Source: Planctomycetia bacterium
Lineage (GTDB): Bacteria > Planctomycetota > Planctomycetia > Pirellulales > UBA1268
NCBI GenBank assembly: GCA_026401075.1
Contig: JAPLNQ010000251.1
Location: 1-45,460 of the forward strand
Reading direction: 5' to 3'
Length of the DNA stretch: 45,460 bases
Every line of letters starts with the position of its first letter. The first letter of the stretch is position 1. The position numbers were made by a program, and so were the translations under genes. The notes beneath the pieces are model-generated. The model worked only from the letters and a program-made list of their open reading frames with translations. It made no database searches and had not been told where the DNA came from. Of the stretch, positions 1-7,253 are shown in pieces.

Positions 1-20
1 CGCAAGGTAGAATTTGTTGA

Positions 21-455
21 GTGTCTTTCGATCATCGGCCGCATGCATCAGCCGGCTGGTGGAACTTTCGCTCCACCCTGACATTTCTTGAACACAAACG
101 ACTTCCACAACGTCTCGCTTCGTCCCGACAACCGGGTGAGATTGATGTGCTGGCGCAGTCGCTCGGAGGGGAAATTGCCTCACTCAGGGCATCGAAAGCC
201 GAACTCTTTGACCTGCAACGCTGGGTCGTGGAGCGTTCGCCGCTTTTCGACGCAGAGTGGTATTTACTCACCTATCCCGACGCGAAGGCGTCGGGATTGG
301 ATCCCGTCGTGCATTACGTGATGGTCGGGGCGAGGGAACTCAGGAACCCCTCGGCGAACTTTGATACCGCGGCCTATCTTTAGCAGAACCCGGACGTGGA
401 AAGGAAGGGGTTGAATCCGCTTTACCACTTCATCCGCTATGGCGACAAGAAATGA
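21..455 (+). pseudogene. FD-x-x-YL/NPDV repeat protein, interrupted by an in-frame TAG
   Basis: The frame opens with GTG directly after an in-frame TGA and runs 120 codons to a TAG at 381-383. The same frame then continues for 23 sense codons to TGA at 453-455. The last 60 or so residues before the TAG hold one full repeat of the type FDAEWYL..YPDAK..GLDP..HY...G. A second repeat starts as FDTAAYL, is cut by the TAG, and resumes as QNPDVERKGLNPLYHF in the same frame. Such repeats are commonly seen at the ends of glycosyltransferases and other glycan-cluster proteins. The TAG replaces a single residue between two conserved halves, so a point nonsense mutation is the simplest reading. The start is uncertain and the gene may be the remnant of a longer one lying upstream of the window. 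Confidence 0.5.
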
Positions 456-494
456 GGCGGCAGTGCCCACTCGGATTAACCGGGTGAGAGGGTC

Positions 495-1694
495 TCAGGG
501 CCGCAAACGCCGTCCCTCGCGCTGGCCGAACTGGCGATAGTGCTGCGCCGCATCCACCCCTGCGGCGGCGACGTCGGGATTGGCCAGCAGATAGGCCGCG
601 GCATCGAAACCATTCGGCCGGTTGGCGTCGGGCGTTCGCCACCACTCCCTCCCTGGCGATGCCTTCGCCATGAGTTGCACTGAGACTGGATGCCCACCGT
701 ACTTGTTTGGCACACGCTCGCCTGTGGAAATGTCCGTCACGTTCCGATAGAAGACGGAACCGTAAATCGGATCGGACAGCATCGGCGTGTAGTAGACGCA
801 GTCGTCAAAAAAATAGTGGGTAACTTGGCTCCATCGCGTGCGGGTGGGGTCCACGTGGGCCCCCCCGCCGTGCAAAAGATTGGCTGCCCAGACCAAGGCT
901 TGGCCTTTACGGGCCCGAAAAACCTCGTTCGGCAGACGGTGGACTCGCACCAGTTCAGCCCACATTCTCTCGAAATCGACGTAGTGCGACCTGGGCTGTG
1001 CCTGCTCGGCCGAGCAAACGCCGATATGCTCGTTCACGTAGATCGGCAATCGGTGGCTGCCCGGATAATAGTTGAGTGCTCCGTTGCCTTCATCGATGTC
1101 TTCCATGGCCAGCCACACGCCGCACATGAAACGCTCGGGCACGCTGCTGAAATGTACGCTGTCGGTATGCCGCGGCTGCTGCGTTCCGACTGGGAAGTTT
1201 AGGGTCTGGAACGGAAAGCAACGACGACCGTAGAGCGTTTGCAACAAACGCAGGATATTGACGTTCGAGGCGATAGCCGCCACATCGGCGTTGAAAGTCG
1301 ATGCGTCCTGTATGCGCAAGCCTTGGTTATTTCGCCAGCCTTCCTTGCGCCAGTTGTCCCAGTCATACCGAGGGCCAAGGTCGGCCTTGATTCGCTCCAC
1401 CCGCTCGTCGATGCCCGGATCTGGAAAGTCGATGACGGCATAGCCCCGTTCATTCAGTTCCCGAGCCACCCGCAAGGTCTCTGCATCGATGGCTTTGCTG
1501 GCAAAAATGTCGTGGAAGAATGGCGACTCGACATCAGGAACCCCTGGCAAAGGGTTCACAAAGCTGTTCCGCTTCACCAATTCGTCACTCGCAGGCATGC
1601 GTCGCACCTCTTCAGATTGAATCTTCAATATCCGGGGCACCTGGACACACTCCGGGGATCCGGGGACAACTCGTTTTATTCGATCATTCGACAC
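495..1694 (-). CDS. Phytanoyl-CoA dioxygenase (PhyH)-like protein with C-terminal FD-YL/NPDV repeat
   Basis: 399 aa from a GTG start. It is a likely Fe(II)/2-oxoglutarate-dependent oxygenase of the PhyH family. The double-stranded beta-helix metal site is visible: H176 and D178 in RHTDSVHF, the distal histidine near 275 in LLHGGGAHVD, and an arginine shortly after (TRTRWSQ) that would bind 2-oxoglutarate. The segment GNGALNYYPGSHR is typical of the family. The last 40 residues (FDAAAYLLANPDV...HYRQFGQREGR) are not part of PhyH. They match the repeat of the neighbouring broken gene at 21-455, which converges on this one with a 39 nt gap. With glycosyltransferases next door, hydroxylation of a sugar or lipid precursor of a surface glycan is plausible, but the substrate is unknown. 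A Met at residue 33 is an alternative start. Confidence 0.8.
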   Translation of the reverse strand: MSNDRIKRVVPGSPECVQVPRILKIQSEEVRRMPASDELVKRNSFVNPLPGVPDVESPFFHDIFASKAIDAETLRVARELNERGYAVIDFPDPGIDERVERIKADLGPRYDWDNWRKEGWRNNQGLRIQDASTFNADVAAIASNVNILRLLQTLYGRRCFPFQTLNFPVGTQQPRHTDSVHFSSVPERFMCGVWLAMEDIDEGNGALNYYPGSHRLPIYVNEHIGVCSAEQAQPRSHYVDFERMWAELVRVHRLPNEVFRARKGQALVWAANLLHGGGAHVDPTRTRWSQVTHYFFDDCVYYTPMLSDPIYGSVFYRNVTDISTGERVPNKYGGHPVSVQLMAKASPGREWWRTPDANRPNGFDAAAYLLANPDVAAAGVDAAQHYRQFGQREGRRLRP

Positions 1695-1857
1695 CCCTCA
1701 AACGGCGAACCGAGCCCGTCCGACCCTGCCCAACCAGCTTACTTCACTGTAAGCTGCAAATGCGAATCTGCGCCGCCCCGCGTTTTGTCGAGTGTGGGAG
1801 CCAGTCACGCCCGAGGTGTGATTCACCCACAACACATAGGTTTACGCGACTCTTACC

Positions 1858-3993
1858 GTGCCCCTGCCAAGACGGCTCGCCGACACCACCGTTGCCCTGC
1901 TGACGCTGATCCGCCGCCACCAGCGGATCCATGACCTTTGTCTGCGCACTGCGGCAGCGCTTTTAAAGCTTCCCGGCGGCGCACGGCTGGTGCGGACGAT
2001 CCAGGAGACCCAGCGGCCCCCTGTTGCCCCGTACACCGAGTGGATCGCTCGCTTCGACACGCTGAGCGAATCGGATCGCAGGGCGATCGCCAGCCACATC
2101 GACCGTTTCCCCAGCCGGCCGACGTTCTCCGTGATCATGCCCATCTTCACCGATAATGCCGGGCACCTCGGGTCGGGCATCGAGTCTGCGCTGCGGCAGC
2201 TCTATCCGGCAACGGAGCTCTGCATCGCCTTGGGACCAGCGGCGGCGCAGTCGCGGTCGGTGCGAACACTGCTAGCCGATGCGGCCACCGCCGACCCGCG
2301 GATCAGGATTGCCGACGCGGTCGCCGACACCCGCGACGCCGCTGTCGCCAAGGCGGCGATGGCGATTGCCAGCGGCGAGTTTGCAGTGCTCTTTGATCCC
2401 CGCCATCTCCTCTTGGAGCGGGCCCTCTATGAGATGGCCGCCGAGATCATCGCGCACCCCGACGCCGACATCCTCTTCAGCGACGAGGACCACGCCGACG
2501 ACGCCGGCCAGCGGTACCAGCCGATCATGAAAACGGGTTGGAACCCGGAGATGATGCTCAGCCACGACATGGTCGGCAATCTGAAGGTGGTGCGCCGCTG
2601 CCTGATCGAGAGCATCGGAGGCGTTCGAGCCGGCTTTCGAGGCTGCCGCGACTACGACCTTGTCCTGCGGGCAAGTGCGGCAACGACGGCCCAGCGCATC
2701 CGCCATATCCCGCTCGTGCTCCACCACTCCCGCAAGAAGACCGATACACGCGGTGCAGACAGCCTCGACCACGCATCCGCCATGGAGGTGGTTAGCGAGC
2801 ATCTGAAACGCACCGGGCAGGACGGTGCCACCGTGACCCCCCTGCCCGGCGCCCCCGGATGGCTGGAGGTCCGCCGGACGGTCCCCAGCCCGCCGCCACT
2901 GGTATCGGTCATCATTCCCACCCGCGACCGAGCCGATGTGCTGGGAAAATGCCTCGGCGGACTGTTGGTGGCCACCGATTATCCCGCGCTCGAGGTGATC
3001 GTCGCCGACAACGACAGCAGCGAACCGGCGACGTTTCGCCTCTTCGACCGCCTCGCCTCCGATCCGAGGGTGCGGATCCTCCCCTGCCCTGGCCCCTTCA
3101 ACTACTCGGCGATCAACAATAAAGCGATCGCCCAGTCGCATGGCGAGATCCTGCTCCTACTCAACAACGACATCCTGATCCGCCAACCCGACTGGCTCAC
3201 GAACATGGTCGCACAGGCCGTGCGGCCCGAGGTGGGGGCGGTGGGGGCCCGGCTGCTCTATGAAAATGGCACGATCCAGCACGCCGGCGTCATCCTGGGC
3301 GTGGGCGCGATCGAGCCGGTGGCGGGCCATGTCTACGAACGGGTGGCGGCTGATGCCCCCGGTCATCTCAACCATCTGCGGATCGCCCGCAACATGTCGG
3401 CTGTCACGGCGGCCTGCCTGGCGATGCGTCGGACGGTTTTCGACGAGGTCGGCGGGTTTGACGAGAAAAACCTGCCTGTGGCCTTCAACGACGTCGACCT
3501 CTGCCTGAAGGTGGGACAGCGCGGCTACCAGATCATCTGCACGCCACAGGCGGAATTGACCCACCTGGAATCGATCTCACGCGGGTCGGACCTCAGGCCC
3601 GAGGCCATCGAACGCTTCAAACGCGACATCGCACACATGAAGCGGACCTGGGGCAGGCAAATCAACAACGATCCTCACTATGGTCCGAATTTTCACAAGG
3701 TAGTGGTCGACTACAGCCTGGCCTTCCCGCCAAGCCGCAAGAAGACCTGGCTTCGCGAAGACGTGCCGACGCCCCCATCCGCGCCGGCAGCCGCGGCACC
3801 GACTCCCATCCCCGCACTGCATGGCGAAGCCACGGCCGCGCCGCAGCGGTATGCGACTCTGCATCTGCCCAAGACCCGCCACTCCGCGGCCGTATGCGAT
3901 CCTGCACATTCCCAAGACGGCAGGAACAACGCTCCGCACAATCCTGAGCAAAGCATTTCCCAAAGATGTCTTTCCCTCGAAGACCGAGCTTGA
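1858..3993 (+). CDS. Tandem-domain family 2 glycosyltransferase
   Basis: 711 aa from GTG; no upstream in-frame ATG exists and the true start could be slightly later. Two GT-A (GT2) domains are visible. The first begins near residue 90 (FSVIMPIF), with a DED acidic motif near 206 (FSDEDHAD). The second begins near 349 (VSVIIPTRDRADV), with NNDILI near 437 and NDVDLCLKVGQRGY near 544. This architecture is common in O-antigen or exopolysaccharide clusters, where one protein adds two sugars in the cytoplasm from nucleotide-sugar donors. After about residue 620 comes a Pro/Ala-rich linker and then YATLHLPKT, which mimics the start of the sulfotransferase encoded in another frame immediately downstream. 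The last 40 residues therefore look like frameshifted fusion sequence rather than a native C-terminus. Confidence 0.8.
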   Translation: MPLPRRLADTTVALLTLIRRHQRIHDLCLRTAAALLKLPGGARLVRTIQETQRPPVAPYTEWIARFDTLSESDRRAIASHIDRFPSRPTFSVIMPIFTDNAGHLGSGIESALRQLYPATELCIALGPAAAQSRSVRTLLADAATADPRIRIADAVADTRDAAVAKAAMAIASGEFAVLFDPRHLLLERALYEMAAEIIAHPDADILFSDEDHADDAGQRYQPIMKTGWNPEMMLSHDMVGNLKVVRRCLIESIGGVRAGFRGCRDYDLVLRASAATTAQRIRHIPLVLHHSRKKTDTRGADSLDHASAMEVVSEHLKRTGQDGATVTPLPGAPGWLEVRRTVPSPPPLVSVIIPTRDRADVLGKCLGGLLVATDYPALEVIVADNDSSEPATFRLFDRLASDPRVRILPCPGPFNYSAINNKAIAQSHGEILLLLNNDILIRQPDWLTNMVAQAVRPEVGAVGARLLYENGTIQHAGVILGVGAIEPVAGHVYERVAADAPGHLNHLRIARNMSAVTAACLAMRRTVFDEVGGFDEKNLPVAFNDVDLCLKVGQRGYQIICTPQAELTHLESISRGSDLRPEAIERFKRDIAHMKRTWGRQINNDPHYGPNFHKVVVDYSLAFPPSRKKTWLREDVPTPPSAPAAAAPTPIPALHGEATAAPQRYATLHLPKTRHSAAVCDPAHSQDGRNNAPHNPEQSISQRCLSLEDRA

Positions 3994-4573
3994 GACAAAT
4001 AAGTGGGACTATCTGCCGTTCGATGCCTTGAGAGACCGATTCGATCTCGTCACTTCGCGACGGTTCGTCATGGGGCACTACACCCTCTCCAGCCTGCTGG
4101 AACTTTTCCCTGATCGGGAGGTTATCACCTGCCTACGGGAACCCTTCGCCAGGACGACTTCGGCCATCAGTCACCTGTGGCGAGTCGAAGGGATCCCGCC
4201 GGAAAAGCTTTTGAGCGATCCCACACTTTGCAACGCCCACATCGTGAATCACCAAGTTCGTTGCCTGGCGTCACGCCCACGCGCCGAATGGACCGTCGAA
4301 TATTCCGAATCCCTCGTCGACGAGGCCCTGCAGAATCTTGAGCGAGTCAGGATCGTCGGAATCCGGGAGAGGTTTCCAGAGTTCATGGCCAGTGTCGCTA
4401 CTGAACTGCAAATCCCTTTGCACATCAGTCTCAACCGGCGGGAAAACGTCGCCTCAACCGACATCAGCGATCAACTGGCCCCCTTCGCCGACCAGATTCG
4501 CGAAATGATCGCGGGCGATCTCGAACTCTACCGTCAGGTGCGCCTGCGGGCAGGAAGCCAGCAGGTGCCATGA
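3821..4573 (+). CDS. Sulfotransferase-family protein overlapping the GT2 gene
   Basis: 250 aa if started at the ATG at 3821; an ATG at 3851 is an alternative. The PAPS-binding loop reads ILHIPKTAGTTLR near residue 26. A second cofactor-site motif, REPFARTTSAISH, lies near 107. These are typical of the membrane or Golgi-type sulfotransferase superfamily (Sulfotransfer_2), which moves sulfate from PAPS to glycans. The first 170 bases overlap the GT2 gene in a different frame. Because the GT2 C-terminus carries a degenerate copy of the same PAPS loop, the original product may have been a GT2-sulfotransferase fusion, later split by a frame change. The stop overlaps the next ATG (ATGA), which implies translational coupling to the following glycosyltransferase. 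Sulfated polysaccharide synthesis is the likely role. Confidence 0.7.
   Translation: MAKPRPRRSGMRLCICPRPATPRPYAILHIPKTAGTTLRTILSKAFPKDVFPSKTELETNKWDYLPFDALRDRFDLVTSRRFVMGHYTLSSLLELFPDREVITCLREPFARTTSAISHLWRVEGIPPEKLLSDPTLCNAHIVNHQVRCLASRPRAEWTVEYSESLVDEALQNLERVRIVGIRERFPEFMASVATELQIPLHISLNRRENVASTDISDQLAPFADQIREMIAGDLELYRQVRLRAGSQQVP
3850..3935 (+). repeat. 43-bp imperfect duplication at the GT2/sulfotransferase junction
   Basis: TATGCGA...CTGCA...CCCAAGAC occurs at 3850 and again at 3893, an offset of 43 bases, which is not a multiple of three. The first copy reads YATLHLPKT in the GT2 frame. The second reads YAILHIPKT in the sulfotransferase frame. Similarity is clear over about 27 bases and then fades. 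Confidence 0.55.
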
Positions 4574-5529
4574 CAACCACCCCGGCACCATCGGCGATAC
4601 CGGCCACCACGGACGACCCCGTCGACATTTCCGTCGTCATTCCGGCCTACCACGGCGCCGCCACGATCGCCGCCTGCCTGGCATCGGTGCAGCGGGCCAC
4701 GGAGGGGCGGCGTGCGGAGATCATTGTCGTCGACAGTTCGGGCGACCGCTGCTGCGAGATCGTCCGCGAGCAGTTTCCGAAAGTGACGTGCGTTCTGTCG
4801 CCCACCCGGCTCTCGGCGGGCGCCGCCCGCAATCGCGGTATCGCGATCGCACGGGGAAGAATCTTGTTTTTTGTCGACCAGGATTGCGTGGTGCCTCACG
4901 ACTGGATCGCCGCCCTCGAAAAGCACTTTGCAGATCCTGCCACCGGCGGTGCCGGGGGATCGCTTGGGATTCTCAACCCAGAAAGTCTCACCGGCTGCGG
5001 CGTCTATTTCCTCGAATTCTTCCGGCACTTTCCCCACGATGGACCGCCGCAACGGAATCGGAATTTTCTGCTCGGTAGCAACTGCGCTTATCGGCCCGAC
5101 GTGCTCCGCGACAATGGGTTCCCTGATCAGACGCTTGGCGAGGACGTGCTCCTGTCGCATCAGATGCAGCCGCAGGGTTTCGACTTGGTCTACGATCCCC
5201 GCGTGGAGGTGCTGCACCGCAACCGCGAGGGCAGACAGGAGTTCTTCCGCTACAACGCGAAGATGGGAGCCGCCTCCGCCGCCGACCAGTTGATCATGAT
5301 GCGTCACAGATCGCTGCTTTTTTTACGGTTTCCTGCCCTCGCCTTCCTGACGCCCGTGATCGTCTTGCCCTTGATCTTCGTCCGCCTGCTGCGCTGTAGC
5401 AAAAGAAGACGATATCTCCCAACCTTTCTGCTGCTCCTGCCGCTCTGCCTGGCAGGGAATCTGGTGTGGGCCGCCGCCTTTCGCCGAGAGGTCTTGGCAT
5501 CCCGCCGGCGGGGTTCACTGAGTTCGTGA
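4570..5529 (+). CDS. GT2 family glycosyltransferase, ExoA-like
   Basis: 319 aa; the ATG overlaps the sulfotransferase stop by 4 bases. The GT-A domain starts at about residue 18 (DISVVIPAYHGAATI), followed by AGAARNRGIAIA and the acidic motif FFVDQDCVVP near 100, which would bind the metal and nucleotide-sugar. GEDVLLSHQM near 190 matches the usual catalytic ED motif. The C-terminal third is hydrophobic, with two probable membrane segments (about 250-275 and 283-305), so the enzyme should sit on the inner face of the cytoplasmic membrane. The organisation resembles succinoglycan-type ExoA enzymes. It likely acts in the same surface-glycan pathway as its upstream partners. Its 3' end overlaps the convergent glycosyltransferase gene by 15 bases. 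Confidence 0.82.
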   Translation: MTTTPAPSAIPATTDDPVDISVVIPAYHGAATIAACLASVQRATEGRRAEIIVVDSSGDRCCEIVREQFPKVTCVLSPTRLSAGAARNRGIAIARGRILFFVDQDCVVPHDWIAALEKHFADPATGGAGGSLGILNPESLTGCGVYFLEFFRHFPHDGPPQRNRNFLLGSNCAYRPDVLRDNGFPDQTLGEDVLLSHQMQPQGFDLVYDPRVEVLHRNREGRQEFFRYNAKMGAASAADQLIMMRHRSLLFLRFPALAFLTPVIVLPLIFVRLLRCSKRRRYLPTFLLLLPLCLAGNLVWAAAFRREVLASRRRGSLSS

Positions 5530-6531
5530 GCCTCGTCGGCTCTTGGGCCAGCAGCGATGGTCCATGATCCGCCAGATATCGCCGCAGGTGGCCCGACGCG
5601 TGACCGCCCGACGCTTTCCCACGAATTTCGGCAGGCCCAGCATGGCATGCCACTTGGCCTTCACGACCGCAGCCCCGCAGCCCCGCAGTGTGAACAAAGC
5701 CAGATCGTAAAACAGCAGGGCGATGTGCCCTGGGAGAAGCACGAGCACGAGCGGGAAGGGCATGTTCTTGACGAAGCACCAGACGAGATTGCGGTGGCCG
5801 TGATAGACCGCGAAGGTGCTCCTGCGACCACCCGCTGAAGCGAAGCTTACGTGCGACACGCCCGCGGCGGCGACCGACCGGGCGGCATATCCCGCCAGCC
5901 GCAGGCGGAAGCCCAGGTCGACGTCCTCGAAGTAGCAGAAAAAATCCTCGTCGAAGCCCCCCACCTCAAGGAACGCCTCTCGCCGATAGAGCGCCGCCGC
6001 GGCACACGCCGAGAAAATCTCCCCATCTGGCTCGTAGCAGTCGCCATGTGTCTTTTCATGGCCATCCCGCCAGGCGACGCCGCTGATGTGATAGACATCT
6101 CCCACGCCGTCGAGCAGGCCGGGCCGACCATCGAGCCGCTGCCACGATCCGAACGACGCCGCCTCCGGATGCTGCCGTGCGGCGGCCAAGAGCGCCGTCA
6201 GCCAGCCCCGATCGGGAAAGGCATCGGGATTGAGCAGGGCCACGAATTCGGTCGTGCAAGCTTCGACGGCGCGGTTGTTGGCCGCCGCAAACCCGGCGTT
6301 GACGTCGGAATCGATCTGCTCGAGCCTGGCCGTCAGTCGATCATCCCTCGCCACCCACTCCCGTGCAGCGGCCGCCGACCCATCGGTGCTGCAGTTGTCA
6401 ATCAAAACGATCCGCTCAGGCGGCGTGTCCTGTTCTGCCAGGCACGACAGACACCGCAGCAGATGCTCACCGCCATTGAAATTGACGATGATCACCGTCA
6501 CCGGCGCGAAAGGGCTGACAGACATCGACAC
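5515..6531 (-). CDS. GT2 family glycosyltransferase, rhamnosyltransferase-like
   Basis: 338 aa. The N-terminus has the GT2 signature VTVIIVNFNGGEHLL (11-25), then LIDNCSTDGS, DVNAGFAAANNRA and LLNPDAFPDRGWL near 100. The acceptor-side motif FDEDFFCYFEDVDLGFRL near 195-212 is typical of WbbL-like rhamnosyltransferases. A hydrophobic stretch at about 250-285 (FPLVLVLLPGHIALLFYDLALF) suggests membrane association. The gene is convergent with the preceding ExoA-like gene, overlapping by 15 bases, and divergent from the small membrane protein at 6656. The start MSMSVSP could be either of two closely spaced ATGs. The sugar specificity cannot be read from sequence. Confidence 0.8.
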   Translation of the reverse strand: MSMSVSPFAPVTVIIVNFNGGEHLLRCLSCLAEQDTPPERIVLIDNCSTDGSAAAAREWVARDDRLTARLEQIDSDVNAGFAAANNRAVEACTTEFVALLNPDAFPDRGWLTALLAAARQHPEAASFGSWQRLDGRPGLLDGVGDVYHISGVAWRDGHEKTHGDCYEPDGEIFSACAAAALYRREAFLEVGGFDEDFFCYFEDVDLGFRLRLAGYAARSVAAAGVSHVSFASAGGRRSTFAVYHGHRNLVWCFVKNMPFPLVLVLLPGHIALLFYDLALFTLRGCGAAVVKAKWHAMLGLPKFVGKRRAVTRRATCGDIWRIMDHRCWPKSRRGSRTQ

Positions 6532-6604
6532 GCTGGGCTACTCGGATCGGAGGGACGGAATTCTTCCATCGTACCCTCGCCGGGAAAACGCCGCCCGTGG
6601 CCTC

Positions 6605-6654
6605 CCTTCGCCGCGGGTCGGCGACAAAGCCTTCGCCGTGGGTCGGCGACAAAG
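6605..6654 (+). repeat. Two tandem 25-bp repeats upstream of a small membrane protein
   Basis: The unit beginning CCTTCGCCG and ending GGCGACAAAG is present at 6605-6629 and 6630-6654 with one C/T difference. The second copy ends one base before the ATG at 6656. The repeat lies in the divergent intergenic region of the glycosyltransferase gene and the channel-like gene. Confidence 0.8.
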
Positions 6655-6655
6655 T

Positions 6656-7009
6656 ATGATCTGTCGCATGTTCGAACATCGCACCGCTCCACTGCTTCCA
6701 CGGCACCATTTTTTCCTTCGCGTGCTCGGCTACATCGCCGCGGCCACCGTGTTGGTGGGAACTGCCCTGGGGCTTGGCGTGCTGGGCTACCACCATCTCG
6801 GCGGCCTCCCGTGGATCGACGCCCTCGTGAACGCCTCCATGATTCTCGGCGGCATGGGGCCCGTTGATCCGATCGCCTCGGACGCCGGCAAACTGTTCGC
6901 CTCGTTCTACGCGCTCTTTTCCGGGCTGCTGTTTATCGGTGCCGCCTCGCTCGTGCTGGCCCCGTTTATGCACCGTGTCATGCACAAGCTCCATATCGAC
7001 GACGAGTGA
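6656..7009 (+). CDS. Small two-TM, potassium-channel-like membrane protein
   Basis: 117 aa from the ATG at 6656 (ATG at 6668 is equally possible; the ORF-track start at 6230 is a shadow). It has TM1 at about 15-38 (FLRVLGYIAAATVLVGTALG), a short re-entrant-looking segment (LPWIDALVNASMILGGMGPV), then TM2 at about 83-104 (FASFYALFSGLLFIGAASLV) and a basic His-rich tail. TM1-pore helix-TM2 is the layout of a two-TM K+ channel subunit, but GGMGP sits where GYGD is expected. Related short proteins with the same ASMILGGMGPV segment and FYALFSG motif are, to my knowledge, widespread conserved hypotheticals. The function is unproven; ion selectivity cannot be inferred. Confidence 0.65.
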   Translation: MICRMFEHRTAPLLPRHHFFLRVLGYIAAATVLVGTALGLGVLGYHHLGGLPWIDALVNASMILGGMGPVDPIASDAGKLFASFYALFSGLLFIGAASLVLAPFMHRVMHKLHIDDE

Positions 7010-7052
7010 GAGCCGTCCCCCGGTGGCATGGGCCGCCAGTCGAATGCCATAC

Positions 7053-7081
7053 TTGACTTAAACCATTGCCAGTCAATGATT
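7053..7081 (+). promoter_or_regulatory. Weak candidate sigma70-type promoter
   Basis: TTGACT at 7053-7058 is followed after 17 bases by ATGATT at 7076-7081, in a locally AT-rich stretch upstream of the DUF1501 cluster. The -35 is good and the -10 is poor, so this is only a candidate. Confidence 0.25.
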
Positions 7082-7130
7082 TACTGAGGCACTTCCACCC
7101 GGACAGGAAACCGGACAAGGAATTGTGAGC

Positions 7131-7170
7131 GTCATGTGACGATAGAATAAGGTACAATCGTTGTCATGAC
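7131..7170. promoter_or_regulatory. Imperfect inverted repeat, candidate operator of the DUF1501 cluster
   Basis: GTCATGTGACGAT (7131-7143) and ATCGTTGTCATGAC (7157-7170) form an imperfect inverted repeat around a 13-base AT-rich spacer. The sequence TACAAT, a possible -10, spans the spacer and right arm about 95 bases before the ATG at 7254. The placement and symmetry suggest a dimeric regulator site; no regulator gene lies nearby. Confidence 0.35.
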
Positions 7171-7253
7171 AGCGACAGCCAATTGACCGCGAAAGCGGCC
7201 AACGGCGCTCCACGCCAGCAGTGGGCGCAACCCAGACTCAGAGGAGAGGGACC

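Noticed and set aside
381-383. TAG recoded as a sense codon in this organism
   Set aside because: TAG ends several intact genes in the window at family-typical positions (8727-11273, pdxJ, ppc, pfk, the SDR), so it is a normal stop.
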